Shown piece by piece: positions 60,553 through 64,000 of a DNA stretch of 64,000 bases. Every line of letters begins with the position of its first letter. Within the stretch, counting starts at the first letter, position 1. Below the pieces are notes generated by a model. That model was given only the letters and a program-made list of their open reading frames with translations, did no database searches and had not been told where the DNA came from. Origin of the DNA: Anaerolineales bacterium (GTDB taxonomy: Bacteria > Chloroflexota > Anaerolineae > Anaerolineales > Villigracilaceae); contig JABTUU010000001.1 in assembly GCA_015075275.1 (NCBI GenBank), positions 1 through 64,000 on the forward strand, read 5' to 3'. The translations under genes were made by a program, and so were the position numbers.

Positions 60553-63002
60553 TGGATAAACAAATTTCTCTTACGATTGATGGACGACAAGTCACTGTCC
60601 CCGCAGGATTAAATATTGTAGACGCCGCCAAGCAAGCTGGCGTAGATATTCCCGTGTTTTGCCACCATCCCAAACTGGAGCCGGTTGGCATGTGCCGCAT
60701 GTGTCTGGTGGAGATCGGGCGCCCGGTGCGCGATCGCGCCACAGGGCAATTCGTTGTGGAAGACGGCGCGCCGAAGATTCAGTTCATGCCGAAATTGGAA
60801 ACCGCCTGCACGAATAAAGTAGAAGAGGGCATGGTGATCAACACGCAGACGGCGAAGGTCGCCGATGCGCAACGCGGAACAGTGGAATTTCTGCTGACTT
60901 CGCATCCGCTTGATTGCCCGATCTGCGATAAAGGCGGCGAATGTGCGCTGCAAGACCTGAACATGAAATACGGTCCGCGCAGCAGCCGCTTCAGGCTTGA
61001 GGAAAAACAACGCTTCGTCAAACCGGTTCCACTGGGCGAGTTGATTTGGCTGGACCGCGAACGTTGTATTTTCTGCGCGCGCTGCGTCCGCTTTCAAGAT
61101 GAGATCGCCGGCGATGCGGTGCTTGAATTTGACGACCGCGCCCGTCCGATGCGTATTATCTCCGTTTCGGAACCCGGTTTCGACTCGGTCTTCTCGGGCA
61201 ACACCACCGATATTTGTCCCGTCGGCGCGCTGACCACCGAAGACTTCCGCTTTGGCGCGCGCCCCTGGGAAATGGAAGCGGCGTCTTCAATCTGCACGCA
61301 ATGTCCGGTCGGTTGCAATACGACATTAAATACGCGGCGCGAAGCTCGTTCGAACGGCGAAATCGTCGTCAAACGTGTGATGCCGCGACAGAACGAAGAA
61401 GTAAACGAAATTTGGATCTGCGATAAAGGTCGCTTTGCGTATCATTACGCCCAAGGCGAACAACGGCTGACCAGACCCATGATCCGCAAGGAGAAGAAAC
61501 TGGCGCGCGCTTCATGGGACGCCGCGACTCAACTTGCCGCAGAGAAATTCCTCAAAGCCAAAAAAGATTTTGTCGTATTAGCGTCGGGCAGGTTGGCGAA
61601 CGAAGATTTATTTAATTTGAAAATGTTGGCAGACCACGCGGGCGGCAAAGCGTATTTATATTCGCATATGGCGGGCGGAGAACTGACGTCGCTCGTCGGC
61701 GTAAGCGCGGGAACGAACATTGGAACGATGGGCGCGGGCAGCGCCATTGTCGTTGTCGCTTCCGATCTGTATCAGGAAGCGCCAATTTGGTATCTTCGAG
61801 TTAAGCAAGCGCAAGAGCGCGGCGCAACATTAATTGTATTAAACCCGCGCGAGACGAAATTAGATAGATACGCTACGCGCGCGATCCGTTATGAATACGG
61901 CGAAGAAGTGAAAGCGGTGCGCGATTTGACAAAAGCGAATGAGGCGGGCGAAGCGTTGTTGAAATCTCGAGATGTCGTTGTCTTTTACGGCAGCGAAGGA
62001 CTCGGGGTCGCCGGCTCGCAAAATTTGGCGGCGGCATGCGCGAAACTACTGAATGATAATAACTTTACGGGAAGACCCAACAACGGGCTTATTGGCGTAT
62101 GGGAACGCGCCAACGATCAGGGCGCGTGGGAGATCGGCTTCACTGTCGAAGACGACTTAGCCAAAGCGCTGAAAGGCAAAGCGGTCTATATTGTCGGAGC
62201 GGATCCCGTTCATGACGGCCCGAAGTTGGCGAAGGCTTTGGCGGAGGCGGAATTTGTCGTTGTGCAAGATGTGATGACGACTGAAACCGTCGGGATAGCG
62301 GACGTGGTTTTGCCCGCGCAAGCCTTTACGGAACGCGAAGGCACGTTGACTTCCGGCGAGCGGCGCGTTCAGCGTTTCTATCCCGCTGTGCCGGTTACGG
62401 GCGAGTCTCGACCTGATTTTGCCATCGTCTCGCAGGTTGCGCGAAACATGGGCGTTATTCTTGAAGGTACGTCCGCCGCGGTGGTGTTCGACCTGCTGGC
62501 TGCGACGGTAAAGTCGTTCGATGGCTTGGATTACGCCAAACTTGCCGAAGTTCGCGAGCAATTGCCCACAGTGGGGGGCAACGACCGCTATTACGGCGGC
62601 ACAACATACGATAATAAAGACGGCTTAGGCGCGCATTTATCTACGGCTGCGACGCGCGGAGAAAAAGTGAGTATTCCGAAAGCCCAGAAAGAAGCGCTGC
62701 CGACGTTAAAGGAAAAAGAATTGCTGGCAGTGCCGGTTAACAAGTTGTACCATCGCGGTACGACTATGATGGTCGCCGAGTTGTTGCATCAGCGCATCGG
62801 CGAAACTAGCGTCAGCGCGCATCCTTCTGCCGCAATGCGGCTGGGCTTGAGCGCCGGGCAGACCGTGAACGTTAGTTTCGACGGCGTAAGCGGCGAAGCA
62901 GTTTTGAAATTGGACGATACGCTTGACGAGAAAATCTTATTGACGCCGCGCTCGATGGGCATGGCAATCCGCGAACCTGTAGCGGCGAAGGTAAAAGCAT
63001 GA
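60552..63002 (+). CDS. nuoG: NADH-quinone oxidoreductase subunit G
   Basis: 816 residues. N-terminal [2Fe-2S] ferredoxin part (FCHHPKLEPVGMCRMCLVEIG), the His/Cys motif HPLDCPICDKGGECALQD, the 4Fe-4S motif RCIFCARCVRFQDEIAG, and CTQCPVGCNTT of the molybdopterin-like fold. The remainder is the vestigial molybdopterin oxidoreductase domain with a C-terminal MopB-type beta barrel (AMRLGLSAGQTVNVSFDG). Electron wire of complex I. ATGA overlap with nuoH. Confidence 0.96.
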   Translation: MDKQISLTIDGRQVTVPAGLNIVDAAKQAGVDIPVFCHHPKLEPVGMCRMCLVEIGRPVRDRATGQFVVEDGAPKIQFMPKLETACTNKVEEGMVINTQTAKVADAQRGTVEFLLTSHPLDCPICDKGGECALQDLNMKYGPRSSRFRLEEKQRFVKPVPLGELIWLDRERCIFCARCVRFQDEIAGDAVLEFDDRARPMRIISVSEPGFDSVFSGNTTDICPVGALTTEDFRFGARPWEMEAASSICTQCPVGCNTTLNTRREARSNGEIVVKRVMPRQNEEVNEIWICDKGRFAYHYAQGEQRLTRPMIRKEKKLARASWDAATQLAAEKFLKAKKDFVVLASGRLANEDLFNLKMLADHAGGKAYLYSHMAGGELTSLVGVSAGTNIGTMGAGSAIVVVASDLYQEAPIWYLRVKQAQERGATLIVLNPRETKLDRYATRAIRYEYGEEVKAVRDLTKANEAGEALLKSRDVVVFYGSEGLGVAGSQNLAAACAKLLNDNNFTGRPNNGLIGVWERANDQGAWEIGFTVEDDLAKALKGKAVYIVGADPVHDGPKLAKALAEAEFVVVQDVMTTETVGIADVVLPAQAFTEREGTLTSGERRVQRFYPAVPVTGESRPDFAIVSQVARNMGVILEGTSAAVVFDLLAATVKSFDGLDYAKLAEVREQLPTVGGNDRYYGGTTYDNKDGLGAHLSTAATRGEKVSIPKAQKEALPTLKEKELLAVPVNKLYHRGTTMMVAELLHQRIGETSVSAHPSAAMRLGLSAGQTVNVSFDGVSGEAVLKLDDTLDEKILLTPRSMGMAIREPVAAKVKA

Positions 63003-64000
63003 TCACCGACTGGACTCTCTGGCTGGAATGGTTCATCAAGGCGCTTGTCATCATCTTTGCGCTGTTGATCGGGTTCGCCTACCTGACGTATTACGAACGC
63101 CGGGCGTTGGCGCGAATGCAAACGCGCATTGGACCGAATCGCGCTGGACCGTATGGCTTGCTTCAGCCGATCGCCGATGCGATCAAATTGATCTTCAAAG
63201 AAGAACTTTCGCCGGCGAAAGCGTACAAATTCGTCTTCTTCCTTTCGCCAATTTTGACCTTGCTGCCCTCGATCGTTATCGGAGCGGTTATTCCGTGGGG
63301 CGCGACGGTGCATTGGTTTGGGCGCGATATTAATCTATATCTGGCGGATATCAACGTCGCGGTGTTGTTTTTTGCTGCCATTGCATCCGTGTCAGTGTAC
63401 GGCATTGTATTAGCGGGCTGGTCGTCGAATAGCAAGTATGCCATGTTGGGTGCGATGCGTTCGACCGCGCAGATGATCTCCTATGAGGTCGCGCTCGGCA
63501 TTTCGTTGACGCCGGTAATCCTGCTGGCTAATTCCATGAGCATGCGCGAGATCGTGGAAGCGCAACGTTCGATGTGGTTCGTAGTTTATCAGCCGCTTGG
63601 GGCGTTGATCTTCTGGATCGCGACTCTCGCCGAAGTAAATCGCGCTCCGTTCGATATGCCTGAAGCCGAACAAGAGTTAACCGCTGGCTATCATGCGGAA
63701 TATTCCGGCATGAAATTCGCGCTTTTTTTCATGGCGGAATATCAGAAAATGATCATTGTCTCCGCTATTTTAGCGGTGTTCTTCTTCGGTGGATATTTGG
63801 GCCCAGGCGAGGCGCAATATCCTATTTTGGGACCGGTCTATATGTTCGCCAAGATCATGATTCTGTTGTTCGTTATGATCTGGGTGCGCGCCACATGGCC
63901 CCGCATTCGCTATGATCGGTTGATGAGTTTCGGCTGGAAGATTCTTTTACCAGCCTCGTTGGCGACGGTCTTTTTGACCGCTGTCGGCATTTTAATGTTT
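62999..64000 (+). CDS. nuoH: NADH-quinone oxidoreductase subunit H (3' end outside window)
   Basis: 334 codons are present, open to the last base. Membrane subunit with YYERRALARMQTRIGPNRAGPYGLLQPIADAIKLIFKEE and the quinone-chamber residues of STAQMISYEVALG and EVNRAPFDMPEAEQELTAGYHAEYSGMKFALFFMAEY. It links the peripheral arm to the proton-pumping arm. nuoI to nuoN are expected beyond the window. Confidence 0.96.
   Translation, partial: MITDWTLWLEWFIKALVIIFALLIGFAYLTYYERRALARMQTRIGPNRAGPYGLLQPIADAIKLIFKEELSPAKAYKFVFFLSPILTLLPSIVIGAVIPWGATVHWFGRDINLYLADINVAVLFFAAIASVSVYGIVLAGWSSNSKYAMLGAMRSTAQMISYEVALGISLTPVILLANSMSMREIVEAQRSMWFVVYQPLGALIFWIATLAEVNRAPFDMPEAEQELTAGYHAEYSGMKFALFFMAEYQKMIIVSAILAVFFFGGYLGPGEAQYPILGPVYMFAKIMILLFVMIWVRATWPRIRYDRLMSFGWKILLPASLATVFLTAVGILMF

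Overview
The window looks like a chromosome segment from an uncultured or environmental Chloroflexota bacterium of the Anaerolineae type. This is inferred from several traits: moderate GC, large lipoprotein solute-binding proteins with Pro/Thr/Ala linkers, a dnaG-rpoD-nuoABCDEFGH order, an AroH-type chorismate mutase beside a Thermotoga-type DAHP synthase, and fused glyQS and aroKB. No 16S gene is present, so the assignment rests on gene content alone. I see no phage, transposase, CRISPR array or rRNA.

Layout. 1-350: end of thrS. 420-4500 (minus): an ECF sigma factor, a membrane protein with a beta-propeller end that is probably its anti-sigma partner, and a membrane WD40 protein. 4563-6050: infC-rpmI-rplT with a promoter, a likely AUC start and a terminator. 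6125-7745: macro-domain protein and trpS. 7813-18416: an almost complete aromatic amino-acid supercluster (pheA, aroH, aroF, tyrA, aroA, aroE, aroC, vanZ-like, aroKB, degV-like, aroQ). Between pheA and aroH lies a promoter, a 25-codon reading frame dense in Phe/Tyr/Trp and a perfect 13-bp terminator, which together look like a transcription attenuator. 18413-21180 (minus): pcrA and mscL.

21284-39087: three neighbouring sets of peptide/nickel-type (family 5) ABC transporter genes. The first is conventional. The second has an 858-residue binding protein whose two lobes appear in swapped order, permeases with extra extracytoplasmic segments and a small membrane protein. The third has a binding lipoprotein and two ATPases but no permease. 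A receiver-domain protein, tRNA-Gln, glmU, cdd and recO follow. 43307-49118 holds a secreted beta-helix protein, an MFS transporter, a coiled-coil membrane protein and a lipoprotein with a formylglycine-generating-enzyme fold. 49470-55918 is glyQS, dnaG and rpoD. 56063 to the end is the complex I operon nuoA to nuoH, cut by the window edge.

A second theme is small repeats inside genes. The same palindrome (9-bp stem ccctctccc/gggagaggg) occurs twice in glyQS in two different reading frames, once at the junction of the alpha and beta parts. A related copy lies in reverse orientation in pcrA, and two other palindromes lie in aroKB. Low-complexity word repeats (caattac, caatctc, ctttctac and similar) mark gene borders and also enter aroE, aroC and dnaG in frame. 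The points most worth a second look are the aromatic leader/attenuator, the apparently permuted binding protein with its modified permeases, and the in-frame palindromic elements.
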